Positions 1 through 10,787 of a stretch of 64,000 nt of DNA are shown here, piece by piece. Origin of the DNA: Pseudomonas salomonii (GTDB lineage Bacteria; Pseudomonadota; Gammaproteobacteria; Pseudomonadales; Pseudomonadaceae); the NCBI RefSeq assembly GCF_900107155.1, contig NZ_FNOX01000007.1, forward strand, positions 54,108 through 118,107, written 5' to 3'. The notes beneath the pieces are model-generated. The model saw nothing but the letters and a program-made list of their open reading frames with translations. It made no database searches and was not told the origin of the DNA. The position numbers were made by a program, and so were the translations under genes. Positions within the stretch are counted from its first letter, which is position 1, and every line of letters starts with the position of its first letter.

Positions 1-622
1 TGCCCCGTGCGCGCTTGACCGCCTGGTAGATGCGCGCCGAGCGCATCGGGTGCATGGCCTTGAAGCCGAGGTCTTCGAATTCGATACGAATGGCATGCAT
101 GCCCAGCCGATTGGCGATGGGCGCGTAGATTTCCAGGGTTTCCTTGGCGATGCGCCGGCGTTTTTCGCCGGACAGCACTTCCAGCGTGCGCATGTTGTGC
201 AGCCGATCGGCCAGCTTGACCAGAATCACACGGATATCCCGCGCCATGGCCATGGCCATTTTCTGGAAGTTTTCTGCCTGGGCTTCGGCCTTGGTCTCGA
301 AGTTCATCTGGGTCAGTTTGCTGACCCCGTCGACCAGTTCGGCCACGGTTTCACCAAATTGCGCGCTGAGCGCTTCCTTGGCGATGCCGGTGTCTTCGAT
401 CACGTCATGCAGCATCGCGGCCATCAGGCTCTGATGGTCCATGTGCATGTCGGCAAGAATATTTGCCACCGCAAGAGGATGCGTGACATACGCCTCACCG
501 CTTCGGCGGCGTTGGCCGTCGTGGGCTTGTTCGGCGTAGAAATACGCTCGGCGGACCAGGTTGACCTGGTCTGGGCCGAGGTAGGCCGATAAGCGATCGG
601 CGAGGGCGTCTATGCTCGGCAA
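1..622 (-). CDS. spoT: (p)ppGpp synthetase/hydrolase SpoT, N-terminal part (cut by window edge)
   Basis: Bifunctional cytosolic enzyme that makes and degrades the alarmone (p)ppGpp. About 207 codons are visible, and the C-terminal synthetase remainder, TGS and ACT domains lie outside the window. The N-terminus reads MPSIDALADRL, and the HD hydrolase domain is recognisable from HPLAVANILADM and the metal-binding motif LHDVIEDT. I chose a TTG start at 622-620 because an AGGAG ribosome binding site (631-635) lies 8 nt upstream and no ATG fits the frame. It is the last gene of gmk / rpoZ-spoT on the minus strand, 60 nt after rpoZ, as in other gammaproteobacteria. Confidence 0.95.
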   Translation of the reverse strand, partial: MPSIDALADRLSAYLGPDQVNLVRRAYFYAEQAHDGQRRRSGEAYVTHPLAVANILADMHMDHQSLMAAMLHDVIEDTGIAKEALSAQFGETVAELVDGVSKLTQMNFETKAEAQAENFQKMAMAMARDIRVILVKLADRLHNMRTLEVLSGEKRRRIAKETLEIYAPIANRLGMHAIRIEFEDLGFKAMHPMRSARIYQAVKRARG

Positions 623-682
623 AGTATGAACTCCTGCCGTTGGCTGTGACCCTGCGCCGTGCTACGTCGACCAGGCATAGGC

Positions 683-946
683 TTAGACGGCCTCGTTGGA
701 CTCGTCCTCGAACGCTGCAAACAGCGGTTCGTCTTCAACGATTTCAGCGTTGGCGATGAACTCGTAGCTCATCAGGCCTTCAGCGATTTCACGCAGGGCT
801 ACAACGGTAGGCTTGTCGTTTTCCCACTGGACCAGGGGCTCTTTGCCGCCGGTGGCCAGTTGACGGGCACGCTTGGTAGAGAGCATGACCAGCTCAAAGC
901 GGTTATCCACGTGTTCTAGGCAGTCTTCAACGGTTACGCGGGCCAT
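683..946 (-). CDS. rpoZ: RNA polymerase omega subunit
   Basis: An 87-residue omega subunit that helps assemble RNA polymerase by chaperoning beta prime and contributes a ppGpp-binding surface. The family signature [20 protein letters not shown] at the N-terminus and the TKRARQL motif are present, and the length is normal for Pseudomonas. It lies directly upstream of spoT, the usual arrangement coupling the ppGpp enzyme with a ppGpp-binding subunit. A hairpin separates it from gmk, so it probably has its own promoter in the 947-1113 gap. Confidence 0.97.
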   Translation of the reverse strand: MARVTVEDCLEHVDNRFELVMLSTKRARQLATGGKEPLVQWENDKPTVVALREIAEGLMSYEFIANAEIVEDEPLFAAFEDESNEAV

Positions 947-1010
947 GGTATTCCTCGGAGCGAATGCAAGATGCGCGCTGCCCGGTTGGGCGAGCGGACT
1001 AAACAGTTTA

Positions 1011-1044
1011 AAAAATCACCAGCGTTTAGGGAAGCGCTGATTTT
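1011..1044 (-). terminator. Probable intrinsic terminator after gmk
   Basis: Imperfect inverted repeat: arm 1012-1024 and arm 1035-1044 pair through GATTTT/AAAATC and CGCTG/CAGCG, with a 2-nt bulge. On the minus strand the stem is followed by a short T-run. It lies between the end of gmk and the start of rpoZ. Confidence 0.5.
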
Positions 1045-1113
1045 CCACGCGTCCTCGCAAAAGCGCTACAAGTGCCAATGTAAAGCCCTTGCAGCGGTTT
1101 TGGGAAGAGCCAA

Positions 1114-2608
<1,495 letters not shown>

Positions 2609-2781
2609 GGAAGTACCTCGCGATGCAGTCCCGCACAGCGGGCTGATGAGTAAATTGAAGCCGACAGGCTGCGAAGGCGCAGGATTGTAGCGCAGTGGGG
2701 CGAGCGCGCCCAAACAATGGGCAATAGTCTGAACATTCGTAACCGAATTTTTTAGAAGTGCCCCGAAACGGTTCGCGGCTC

Positions 2782-2787
2782 TATAAT
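2782..2787 (+). promoter_or_regulatory. rph promoter, -10 hexamer
   Basis: A perfect TATAAT followed by a GC-rich discriminator, 38 nt upstream of the rph ATG. No good -35 hexamer is visible at 16-18 nt spacing, so only the -10 element is claimed. Confidence 0.55.
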
Positions 2788-2824
2788 GCTCGGCAGTTTT
2801 TCGTCCTTCGTACAGGTATCCCCT

Positions 2825-3547
2825 ATGAAACGTCCAAGTGGTCGCGCTGCCGATCAGCTCCGCTCGATCCGCATCACCCGCAACTACACCAAACACGCCG
2901 AGGGATCTGTACTGGTCGAGTTTGGCGATACCAAGGTGATTTGCACCGTCAGCGTCGAAAACGGCGTGCCGCGTTTCCTCAAGGGTCAGGGCCAGGGTTG
3001 GTTGACTGCCGAATACGGCATGCTGCCGCGCGCCACCGGCGAGCGTAACCAGCGTGAAGCCAGCCGTGGCAAGCAAGGCGGCCGCACCCTCGAAATCCAG
3101 CGCCTTATCGGCCGCTCGCTGCGCGCCGCCCTGGACATGTCCAAGCTGGGCGACGTGACCCTGTACGTCGACTGCGACGTCATCCAGGCGGACGGCGGCA
3201 CCCGCACCGCCTCCATCACTGGCGCCATGGTGGCCCTGGTTGATGCGCTTAAAGTGATCAAGAAGCGCGGCGGCCTCAAAGGCGGCGACCCGCTCAAGCA
3301 GATGATCGCTGCCGTGTCGGTTGGCATGTATCAGGGCGAGCCTGTGCTGGACCTGGACTACCTGGAAGACTCGGCTGCCGAGACCGACCTGAACGTGGTG
3401 ATGACCAGCACCGGTGGTTTCATCGAAGTGCAGGGCACCGCTGAAGGCGCGCCATTCCAGCCGGCCGACCTGAACGCCATGCTCGCCCTGGCCCAGAAAG
3501 GCATGGCCGAAATCTTCGAACTGCAGAACGCCGCCCTGGCCGACTGA
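2825..3547 (+). CDS. rph: Ribonuclease PH
   Basis: Phosphorolytic 3'-5' exoribonuclease that trims tRNA 3' ends, 240 aa. The start [18 protein letters not shown], the phosphate-binding arginine-rich segment [20 protein letters not shown] and the acidic active-site region [14 protein letters not shown] are all present and full length. An in-frame ATG 39 nt upstream lies in the promoter region and is rejected. Divergent from yicC, and 22 nt upstream of a DUF4870 gene that may be cotranscribed. Confidence 0.97.
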   Translation: MKRPSGRAADQLRSIRITRNYTKHAEGSVLVEFGDTKVICTVSVENGVPRFLKGQGQGWLTAEYGMLPRATGERNQREASRGKQGGRTLEIQRLIGRSLRAALDMSKLGDVTLYVDCDVIQADGGTRTASITGAMVALVDALKVIKKRGGLKGGDPLKQMIAAVSVGMYQGEPVLDLDYLEDSAAETDLNVVMTSTGGFIEVQGTAEGAPFQPADLNAMLALAQKGMAEIFELQNAALAD

Positions 3548-3569
3548 GCCCGCCTCAAGGAGAAGCGCC

Positions 3570-3938
3570 ATGAATGACAGCCAGTTGCCCGCACCTACGC
3601 CTTCCTACGAAGTGCGCCAGGGAGCCATGTTGTGTCATCTCGCGGCGTTTCTGGGGTTTGTGTTCCCCTTCGGCAGTGTCGTGGGGCCGCTGATCCTGTG
3701 GCAGATGAAGAAGGAAGTGGACCCGTTCATTGATGATCAGGGCAAGGAAGCCCTGAACTTCCAGATCACCGTGGCCATCGCCTGGATGGTGTGCATCGTG
3801 CTGGCCTTCGCGGTAATCGGGTTTTTCCTGATGGTCGCCCTGGCCATTGCCACGGTGGTGCTGACGATCATCGGCAGCATCAAGGCCAACAAGGGGATTG
3901 CCTATCGCTACCCCTTGACCTGGCGAGTGGTCAAATAA
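3570..3938 (+). CDS. DUF4870 (Tic20-like) inner-membrane protein
   Basis: A 122-residue membrane protein of the DUF4870 family, function unknown. Three hydrophobic segments are visible: about 20-42 (LCHLAAFLGFVFPFGSVVGP), 68-90 and 90-108. Between them lies the family-typical FIDDQGKEALNFQ motif. A GGAG ribosome binding site precedes ATG 3570. It follows rph by 22 nt and ends at a strong terminator shared with convergent crc. Confidence 0.85.
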   Translation: MNDSQLPAPTPSYEVRQGAMLCHLAAFLGFVFPFGSVVGPLILWQMKKEVDPFIDDQGKEALNFQITVAIAWMVCIVLAFAVIGFFLMVALAIATVVLTIIGSIKANKGIAYRYPLTWRVVK

Positions 3939-3944
3939 TGAGCA

Positions 3945-3984
3945 GGCACAAAAAAACCGACAGCGATGTCGGTTTTTTTGTGCC
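3945..3984. terminator. Bidirectional intrinsic terminator between DUF4870 gene and crc
   Basis: A perfect 18-bp inverted repeat with a 4-nt loop. Its arms contain ACCGACA/TGTCGGT flanked by A7 and T7, giving a T-tract on both strands. It fits termination of both convergent transcripts. Confidence 0.9.
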
Positions 3985-3996
3985 TGGAAAAAGACC

Positions 3997-4776
3997 TTAG
4001 ATGGTCAGCGTCCAGTCGTAGTCCACGATCAGCGGCGCATGCTGCGAGAAGCGCGGCTGGCGCGGCAGGCGTGCGCTGCGAACGAACCGGCGCAGACCCG
4101 GGGTCAGCAACTGGTAGTCGAAACGCCAGCCCAGGTTGAGCATCTCAGCCTGTTCGTTATCCGGCCACCAGCTGTACTGGTCGCCTTCACGGCTGACTTC
4201 GCGCAGGGCATCCACATAGCCCATGTTGCCGACAATCTCGTCCATCCAGGCCCGTTCAGGCGCCAGGAAACCCGGGGATTGCTGGCTGTCGCGCCAGTTC
4301 TTGATATCCAGCTTCTGTTGCGCCACGTACAGCGAGCCACAGTAAATGTACTCGCGACGTTTGCGTCGCTGTTTATCCAGATAACGGGCGAAATCGTCCA
4401 TTAGCTTGAACTTCTGGTTCAAGTCTTCATCGCCGTTCTGCCCCGAAGGAAGCAGCAAGGTCGCGATGCTGACCTTGTCGAAATCGGCTTGCAGGTAGCG
4501 CCCGTAGCGGTCGGCTGTCTCGAAGCCGAGGCCGCTGATGACCGCCTTGGGTTGCAACCGTGAGTACAGAGCCACGCCACCTTGGGCAGGGACTTCGGCA
4601 TCACAGGCATAAAGGAAGTAGCCATCCAGTTGGAAGGCTGGGTCGTCCAGTTCAAAGGCGGAGGCGCGGGTGTCCTGCAGGCAGATGACGTCGGCATTCT
4701 GTGCTTGCAGCCAACTGAGCAAACCACGCTCGACTGCAGCCTGAATACCATTGACGTTCACACTGATGATCCGCAT
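3997..4776 (-). CDS. crc: Catabolite repression control protein Crc
   Basis: A 259-residue protein with the endonuclease/exonuclease/phosphatase fold. In Pseudomonas it acts with Hfq as a translational repressor of catabolic mRNAs, antagonised by CrcZ-type RNAs. The sequence starts MRIISVNVNGIQAAVERG and contains the characteristic YIYCGSLYVAQQKLDIKNWR and WWPDNEQAEMLNLGWR segments. Upstream in-frame codons (to 4812) have no ribosome binding site and run into the divergent pyrE promoter region. The crc-pyrE pairing is the standard Pseudomonas arrangement. Confidence 0.97.
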   Translation of the reverse strand: MRIISVNVNGIQAAVERGLLSWLQAQNADVICLQDTRASAFELDDPAFQLDGYFLYACDAEVPAQGGVALYSRLQPKAVISGLGFETADRYGRYLQADFDKVSIATLLLPSGQNGDEDLNQKFKLMDDFARYLDKQRRKRREYIYCGSLYVAQQKLDIKNWRDSQQSPGFLAPERAWMDEIVGNMGYVDALREVSREGDQYSWWPDNEQAEMLNLGWRFDYQLLTPGLRRFVRSARLPRQPRFSQHAPLIVDYDWTLTI

Positions 4777-4858
4777 AAATGGCCCCAAAAATCGCGTGCG
4801 TGTATGATACACGCCGTCTACCTAATTAGCTAAATCCGTGGTATCTGAGGCTTTTTTC

Positions 4859-5503
4859 ATGCAGGCGTATCAACGCGATTTCATTCGTTTTGCCATCGAT
4901 CGCGGCGTTTTACGCTTCGGTGAGTTCACGTTGAAGTCCGGGCGTACCAGCCCTTACTTCTTCAATGCAGGCTTGTTCAACTCGGGTTCGGCCCTCGCTC
5001 AGTTGGGTCGTTTCTACGCGGCCGCCATCGTCGACAGCGGTATTTCCTTCGGCGTGCTGTTCGGCCCAGCCTACAAGGGCATCCCTTTGGCGGCCGCTAC
5101 GGCGGTGGCTTTGGCTGAACATCATGAGCTGGATTTGCCATGGTGCTTCAACCGCAAAGAGGCAAAGGCCCATGGCGAAGGCGGCAGCCTGGTCGGTGCC
5201 CCGCTCAAGGGCGACGTGCTGATCATCGATGACGTGATCACCGCCGGTACCGCCATCCGTGAAGTGATGCAGATCATCGCGTCCCAGGAAGGCGCCAAGG
5301 CCGCCGGCGTGCTGATCGCGCTGAACCGCCAGGAGCGCGGCAACGGTGAGCTGTCGGCAATCCAGGAAGTGGAGCGTGATTTCGGTATTCCGGTGGTGAG
5401 CATCGTGTCGCTGAACCAGGTGCTGCAATACCTGGAAGATGACGCGCAGCTCAAGCAGCATTTGCCGGCGGTGCGTGCGTATCGCGAGCAATTCGGCGTC
5501 TGA
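4859..5503 (+). CDS. pyrE: Orotate phosphoribosyltransferase
   Basis: Joins orotate to PRPP to form OMP in pyrimidine synthesis, 214 aa. The N-terminal [23 protein letters not shown] is typical, [13 protein letters not shown] binds orotate, and the PRPP-binding loop [14 protein letters not shown] is intact. A GTG seven codons upstream is possible, but GAGG lies 8 nt before ATG 4859. Divergent from crc. A REPIN and a terminator follow. Confidence 0.97.
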   Translation: MQAYQRDFIRFAIDRGVLRFGEFTLKSGRTSPYFFNAGLFNSGSALAQLGRFYAAAIVDSGISFGVLFGPAYKGIPLAAATAVALAEHHELDLPWCFNRKEAKAHGEGGSLVGAPLKGDVLIIDDVITAGTAIREVMQIIASQEGAKAAGVLIALNRQERGNGELSAIQEVERDFGIPVVSIVSLNQVLQYLEDDAQLKQHLPAVRAYREQFGV

Positions 5504-5514
5504 CACGGAACACC

Positions 5515-5620
5515 TGTGGGAGCGGGCTTGTGTGGGAGCGGGCTTGCTCGCGAATACGGTGGGTCAGAAACATATCCGGTGACTGACCCACCGCTTTCGC
5601 GAGCAAGCCCGCTCCCACAT
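5515..5620. repeat. REPIN copy 1 (class GAGCGGGC) with a partial tandem arm
   Basis: A REP-doublet palindrome: arm TGTGGGAGCGGGCTTGCTCG at 5531 pairs with its inverted copy ending at 5620, around a centre that also pairs (GGTGGGTCAG/CTGACCCACC). The first 16 bases of the arm are additionally duplicated in direct tandem at 5515-5530. It lies between convergent pyrE and argB. Confidence 0.9.
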
Positions 5621-5637
5621 TTGGACCGAGTACCCAC

Positions 5638-5674
5638 AAAAGGCCCCGCTCAACTGGATTGAGCGGGGCCTTTT
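5638..5674. terminator. Bidirectional terminator between pyrE and argB
   Basis: A perfect 16-bp inverted repeat (AAAAGGCCCCGCTCAA and its complement) with a 5-nt loop. T-runs on both sides suit both convergent genes. Confidence 0.9.
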
Positions 5675-5685
5675 GTTTTCGCCGT

Positions 5686-6591
<906 letters not shown>

Positions 6592-6610
6592 TCAGGGCTC
6601 CGGTAAAAAA

Positions 6611-8008
6611 TCAGAACGGTAATTGGAGATCAGGGGCAACACGTTTCAACTGGGCGTGGAACACGTCCTTGATGCGCTGCAACTGCGCCTCGGTATCCGC
6701 CTCGAAGCGCAGGACCAGCACCGGCGTGGTGTTGGATGCGCGAACCAGGCCCCAGCCTTTGGCGTAATCGACTCGCACACCATCAATGGTGGTCAGGTTG
6801 GCGCCTTCGCCCCATTGCGCATCGTGCAGTGCGTCAATGATGCTGAATTTGCTCTCCTCGGTCACATGTATATTGATCTCTGGCGTAGAAATATCGTTCG
6901 GGAAGGTCTGAAACAGCTCCTGCGCCGTGGATTTTTCCTTGCTGAGGATCTCCAGCAGGCGGGCGGCGCTGTAAATGCCGTCGTCAAAACCGAACCAGCG
7001 CTCTTTGAAGAACACGTGGCCGCTCATTTCACCGGCCAACAGTGCGCCGGTTTCCTTCATTTTCTTTTTGATCAACGAATGACCGGTCTTCCACATTAGC
7101 GGGCGACCGCCATATTCCTTGATCAACGGCGTGAGGCGGCGGGTGCACTTCACGTCGAAGATGATTTCGGCGTTGGCGTTGCGCGCCACCACGTCACGGG
7201 CAAACAGCATCAGCAGGCGGTCGGCGAACACGTTTTCGCCGGTGTTGGTCACCACGCCAACACGGTCGCCGTCACCGTCGAAAGCCAGGCCCACGTCGGC
7301 GCCGGTTTCCTTGACCTTGGCGATCAAGTCCACCAGGTTTTCAGGCTTGCCTGGGTCCGGGTGATGGTTGGGGAAGTTGCCGTCGACGTCGCAGAACAGC
7401 GGGATCACTTCACAGTTGAGGGCTTCGAGCAGTTGCGGAGCGATCACGCCAGCCGCGCCGTTGCCGCAGTCCACCACCACTTTCAGGCGGCGCGCGAGTT
7501 TGACGTCGCCGGTGATCTGGTCAGAGTAGCGTTGCAGGATGTCGACTTTGGTGACACTGCCTTTGCCGCTGGTCAGGTCGTTGGTCTTGAGGCGATCGTG
7601 CAGGGCCTGGATCTGTTCGTTGGCCAGGGTGTCACCGGCGATCACGATCTTGAAGCCGTTGTAGTCCGACGGGTTATGGCTGCCGGTGAGCATCACCCCT
7701 GATTTGCCGGCCAGTACGTTGGCCGCGTAGTACAGCGCCGGTGTCGGCACCAGGCCGACGTCGCTGACGTGGCAACCGCTGTCGGCGAGGCCCTGGATCA
7801 GTTGTTCCACCAACTCCGGGCCGGACAAGCGGCCATCACGGCCTACCGAGACATTGGGCTCGCCCTGGGCCAGGCTCTGGGCACCGATGGCGCGGCCGAT
7901 CCAGTAGGCGGTTTCGGCGGTCAGGGTCTTGGGCACGACGCCACGAATGTCGTAGGCGCGGAAGATGCTGTCGGGGAATGTCGGGGCTACTCGGGCTGCG
8001 GTACTCAT
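6611..8008 (-). CDS. algC: Phosphomannomutase/phosphoglucomutase AlgC
   Basis: Interconverts hexose-1- and 6-phosphates for alginate, LPS and rhamnolipid precursors, 465 aa. All four loops of the alpha-D-phosphohexomutase fold are visible: the phosphoserine loop TGSHNPSDYNG (Ser110), the metal loop AFDGDGDRVG, the sugar loop GEMSGHVFF and the phosphate loop RASNTTPVLVLR. ATG 8008 was chosen over an ATG six codons upstream because GGAG precedes 8008 while the upstream codon has no ribosome binding site. In P. aeruginosa algC is an AlgR target. I see no clear AlgR box in the 264-nt gap upstream here. Confidence 0.96.
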   Translation of the reverse strand: MSTAARVAPTFPDSIFRAYDIRGVVPKTLTAETAYWIGRAIGAQSLAQGEPNVSVGRDGRLSGPELVEQLIQGLADSGCHVSDVGLVPTPALYYAANVLAGKSGVMLTGSHNPSDYNGFKIVIAGDTLANEQIQALHDRLKTNDLTSGKGSVTKVDILQRYSDQITGDVKLARRLKVVVDCGNGAAGVIAPQLLEALNCEVIPLFCDVDGNFPNHHPDPGKPENLVDLIAKVKETGADVGLAFDGDGDRVGVVTNTGENVFADRLLMLFARDVVARNANAEIIFDVKCTRRLTPLIKEYGGRPLMWKTGHSLIKKKMKETGALLAGEMSGHVFFKERWFGFDDGIYSAARLLEILSKEKSTAQELFQTFPNDISTPEINIHVTEESKFSIIDALHDAQWGEGANLTTIDGVRVDYAKGWGLVRASNTTPVLVLRFEADTEAQLQRIKDVFHAQLKRVAPDLQLPF

Positions 8009-8235
8009 CGCGGGGGTGAACTCCATCTGAAGGGGGCAAAGCTGGCCTTAAAGTGGCTGACCGGCAGGCTCAAACTGAAGGGTATGACGGTGTTTTCGGC
8101 AGAGAGTTCGTGGTGCAAAAATGCCATCGGCGTGTCGATGCACTTTCGGAAAATGCGTAATGCATTGATTTCATTATGGAAATCTCGCTGAATAAATCCG
8201 CACATTCTTCATCCTGAATAGCCATGCGGTGGCGT

Positions 8236-8261
8236 CTTGCCGGACAAATGCGTCCGGCAAG
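8236..8261. other. Perfect hairpin between dut and algC
   Basis: A 10-bp inverted repeat CTTGCCGGAC/GTCCGGCAAG with a 6-nt loop just downstream of dut. No T-run follows on the minus strand, so it looks like an mRNA-stabilising or rho-assisted stop hairpin rather than a classical intrinsic terminator. The rest of the 8009-8272 gap shows no supported gene. Confidence 0.55.
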
Positions 8262-8272
8262 GTTCAGCTTAG

Positions 8273-8728
8273 TCAGTGGCTGCCGGAATGCCCAAAACCA
8301 CCTGCGCCGCGCTGAGTTTCGTCGAACTCCTGCACCAGTTCGAAGTGTGCCTGTACCACCGGTACCAGCACCAACTGGGCGATGCGCTCGCCGACAGCGA
8401 TGTTGAACGCGGTGTTGCCACGGTTCCAGCACGACACCATCAATTCGCCCTGATAGTCCGAATCGATCAGGCCTACGAGGTTGCCCAGCACGATGCCATG
8501 TTTGTGGCCCAGGCCGGAGCGCGGCAGGATCAATGCCGCCAGGCCTGGGTCGCCGACGTAGATCGACAGGCCGGTAGGAATCAGGATTGTCTGGCCCGGC
8601 TCAAGCACGGTGTCTTGCTTGAGCATGGCGCGCAGGTCCAGGCCGGCGGAGCCTGGAGTGGCGTAGGCCGGCAGAGGAAATTCGTTGCCGATGCGTGGGT
8701 CGAGGATCTTGGCTTGCAAAGCGTGCAT
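8273..8728 (-). CDS. dut: dUTP diphosphatase
   Basis: Hydrolyses dUTP to dUMP, keeping uracil out of DNA and feeding dTMP synthesis, 151 aa. The five dUTPase motifs can be followed: [44 protein letters not shown] and the C-terminal glycine-rich flap [12 protein letters not shown]. It starts 5 nt after coaBC on the same strand, the conserved coaBC-dut pair. Confidence 0.97.
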   Translation of the reverse strand: MHALQAKILDPRIGNEFPLPAYATPGSAGLDLRAMLKQDTVLEPGQTILIPTGLSIYVGDPGLAALILPRSGLGHKHGIVLGNLVGLIDSDYQGELMVSCWNRGNTAFNIAVGERIAQLVLVPVVQAHFELVQEFDETQRGAGGFGHSGSH

Positions 8729-8733
8729 GTAAA

Positions 8734-9942
8734 TTAAACCTGGTTCAGCCGTTGGGCGATAAATGAGATCAGTTGACGGGCAATCTTGCCCTTGCTGGTC
8801 TGGGCGAAAAGGGTGGCGTGCAGCTCGCGGTCGATCACGCTGCAGGCGTTTTCCTCGCTGTTGAAGCCTATGCTCGGGTTGGCGACATCATTGGCAACGA
8901 TCAAGTCGAGGTTTTTGTCTTTCAACTTGCGTGCGGCGTAGTCCAGCAAGTGCTCGGTTTCGGCGGCGAAACCGACGCTGAATGGACGGTCCGGGCGCGT
9001 GGCGATGGTGGCGAGGATGTCCGGGTTGCGCACCATTTGCAGGAGCAGGCCGTCGCCGCTTGTAGGGTCCTTCTTAAGCTTTTGCGGGGCGACAACTTCC
9101 GGGCGGTAGTCTGCAACCGCTGCCGAGGCGATAAACAGGTCGCAGGGAATGGCCGCTTCACAGGCCGCCAGCATGTCCCGGGCGCTGACTACGTCGATTC
9201 GCGTGACGCGATCGGGTGTTGGCAAGTGCACCGGGCCGGTGATCAGGGTGACGCGTGCGCCTGCCTCGACCGCGGCTTCGGCCAAGGCAAAGCCCATTTT
9301 TCCTGAGCTATGGTTGGTGATGTAACGCACCGGGTCGATGTTTTCCTGGGTCGGGCCGGCGGTAATCAGCACATGTTTGCCCGTGAGAGCCAGGTGCTGA
9401 AAGCACTCGGCGGCGCACAGCGCGAGGTCGGTGGCCTCAAGCATGCGGCCCATGCCCACGTCGCCACAGGCCTGGCTGCCCGAAGCCGGGCCAAACACTT
9501 TGAGGCCACGGCTTTGCAGGAGTTGGGTGTTGGCCTGGGTGGCCGGGTCGCGCCACATGGCCTGGTTCATGGCCGGTGCGATGGCGACGGTGGCGTCGGT
9601 GGCCAGTACCAGAGTGGTCAGCAGGTCATCGGCGATGCCCTGGGCCAGGCGGGCGATCAGGTCGGCGGTGGCCGGGGCGATCAACACCAGGTCGGCCCAT
9701 TTGGCCAGCTCGATGTGGCCCATGGCGGCTTCGGCCGCCGGGTCCAACAGGTCCAGGTGAACCGGGTGGCCAGACAGGGCCTGCATGGTCAGCGGGGTGA
9801 TGAACTCACTGCCACCACGGGTCATGACCACGCGCACTTCGGCGCCCTGGTCCAGGAGCCTGCGAACCAGTTCTGCGCTCTTGTAGGCGGCAATGCCGCC
9901 GCCGACGCCGAGAACGATGCGTTTCCGATACAGACGCTGCAT
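8734..9942 (-). CDS. coaBC: Bifunctional phosphopantothenoylcysteine decarboxylase/phosphopantothenate-cysteine ligase
   Basis: Catalyses two consecutive steps of coenzyme A synthesis, 402 aa. The N-terminal FMN-dependent decarboxylase half carries GGGIAAYKS, the catalytic His in [11 protein letters not shown] and PAMNQAMW. The substrate-clamp Cys is in [13 protein letters not shown]. The C-terminal ligase half has [20 protein letters not shown] and the KLKK motif. Divergent from radC, first gene of the coaBC-dut unit. Confidence 0.97.
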   Translation of the reverse strand: MQRLYRKRIVLGVGGGIAAYKSAELVRRLLDQGAEVRVVMTRGGSEFITPLTMQALSGHPVHLDLLDPAAEAAMGHIELAKWADLVLIAPATADLIARLAQGIADDLLTTLVLATDATVAIAPAMNQAMWRDPATQANTQLLQSRGLKVFGPASGSQACGDVGMGRMLEATDLALCAAECFQHLALTGKHVLITAGPTQENIDPVRYITNHSSGKMGFALAEAAVEAGARVTLITGPVHLPTPDRVTRIDVVSARDMLAACEAAIPCDLFIASAAVADYRPEVVAPQKLKKDPTSGDGLLLQMVRNPDILATIATRPDRPFSVGFAAETEHLLDYAARKLKDKNLDLIVANDVANPSIGFNSEENACSVIDRELHATLFAQTSKGKIARQLISFIAQRLNQV

Positions 9943-10085
9943 TGGTTTGCCTTTCCAGTTCAGTGATGCCGGTTCAGTGACGCCTGCGATGCCCCCTCCC
10001 CAGGGGAAATCACATGCAAAAAAGAGGGCTTAAGATAACACAGCGACCGCCAGGCAACAGCGGCGCGCGTGCAGAGGGAGGCGGG

Positions 10086-10760
10086 ATGAGTATTCGCGAT
10101 TGGCCTGTGGCGGAACGCCCACGGGAGAAGCTTTTGGAATGGGGCGCGGCGAGTCTTTCGGATGCCGAGTTGTTGGCGATCTTCCTGCGTACCGGGGTTT
10201 CCGGCAGAAGCGCAGTCGACCTGGCGCGCCATCTATTGGCGCAATTCGGTGGTCTGCGCCCGCTGTTGGAGGCCAGCCAGACCCTGTTCAGCCAGCACTT
10301 GGGGCTGGGGCCGGCGAAATTTGCCCAGTTGCAGGCGGTGCTGGAAATGTCTCGGCGGCATATGGCCGAACGCTTGCGTGACGACTCGGTACTGGAAAGC
10401 CCGCTGGCCGTACGTGAGTACCTTAAGGCGTTGCTGCGCCACGAGCCCCACGAGATATTCGGCTGCCTGTTTCTTGACTCAAAGCACCGGGTGCTGGGCT
10501 TTGAGGCGCTGTTTGAGGGCACCATCGACACGGCCATCGTTTATCCGCGACAAGTGGTCAAGCGCGCGCTCGCTTACAACGCGGCGGCGCTGATCCTGTG
10601 CCATAACCATCCGTCCGGGAGCGTCGAACCGAGTGCGGCTGATCGAAAATTAACCAAGATATTGCAGAAGGCCTTGGAGTCGGTGGATGTGCGGGTGCTC
10701 GACCACATCATCGTGGGCGATGGCGACCCGCTGTCGATGGCGGAATACGGGTGGTTATAG
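10086..10760 (+). CDS. radC: RadC family JAB-domain protein (UPF0758)
   Basis: A 224-residue RadC-family protein whose molecular role remains unsettled despite the name. It has an N-terminal helix-hairpin-helix-like region (about 10-90) and a C-terminal JAB/MPN-type metal site, [18 protein letters not shown] 10086 follows a GAGGGAGG ribosome binding site, so the upstream in-frame extension is rejected. Divergent from coaBC, as in PAO1. Confidence 0.93.
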   Translation: MSIRDWPVAERPREKLLEWGAASLSDAELLAIFLRTGVSGRSAVDLARHLLAQFGGLRPLLEASQTLFSQHLGLGPAKFAQLQAVLEMSRRHMAERLRDDSVLESPLAVREYLKALLRHEPHEIFGCLFLDSKHRVLGFEALFEGTIDTAIVYPRQVVKRALAYNAAALILCHNHPSGSVEPSAADRKLTKILQKALESVDVRVLDHIIVGDGDPLSMAEYGWL

Positions 10761-10787
10761 CCCCGCCCATTGGGACGGGGCCGGCTC

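Noticed and set aside
8005..8205. Small frames in the dut-algC gap (66 codons and others)
   Set aside because: No ribosome binding site, no recognisable similarity, composition unlike neighbours.
8009..8272. AlgR box upstream of algC
   Set aside because: algC is an AlgR target in P. aeruginosa, but I could not find a convincing CCGTTCGTC-type sequence here.
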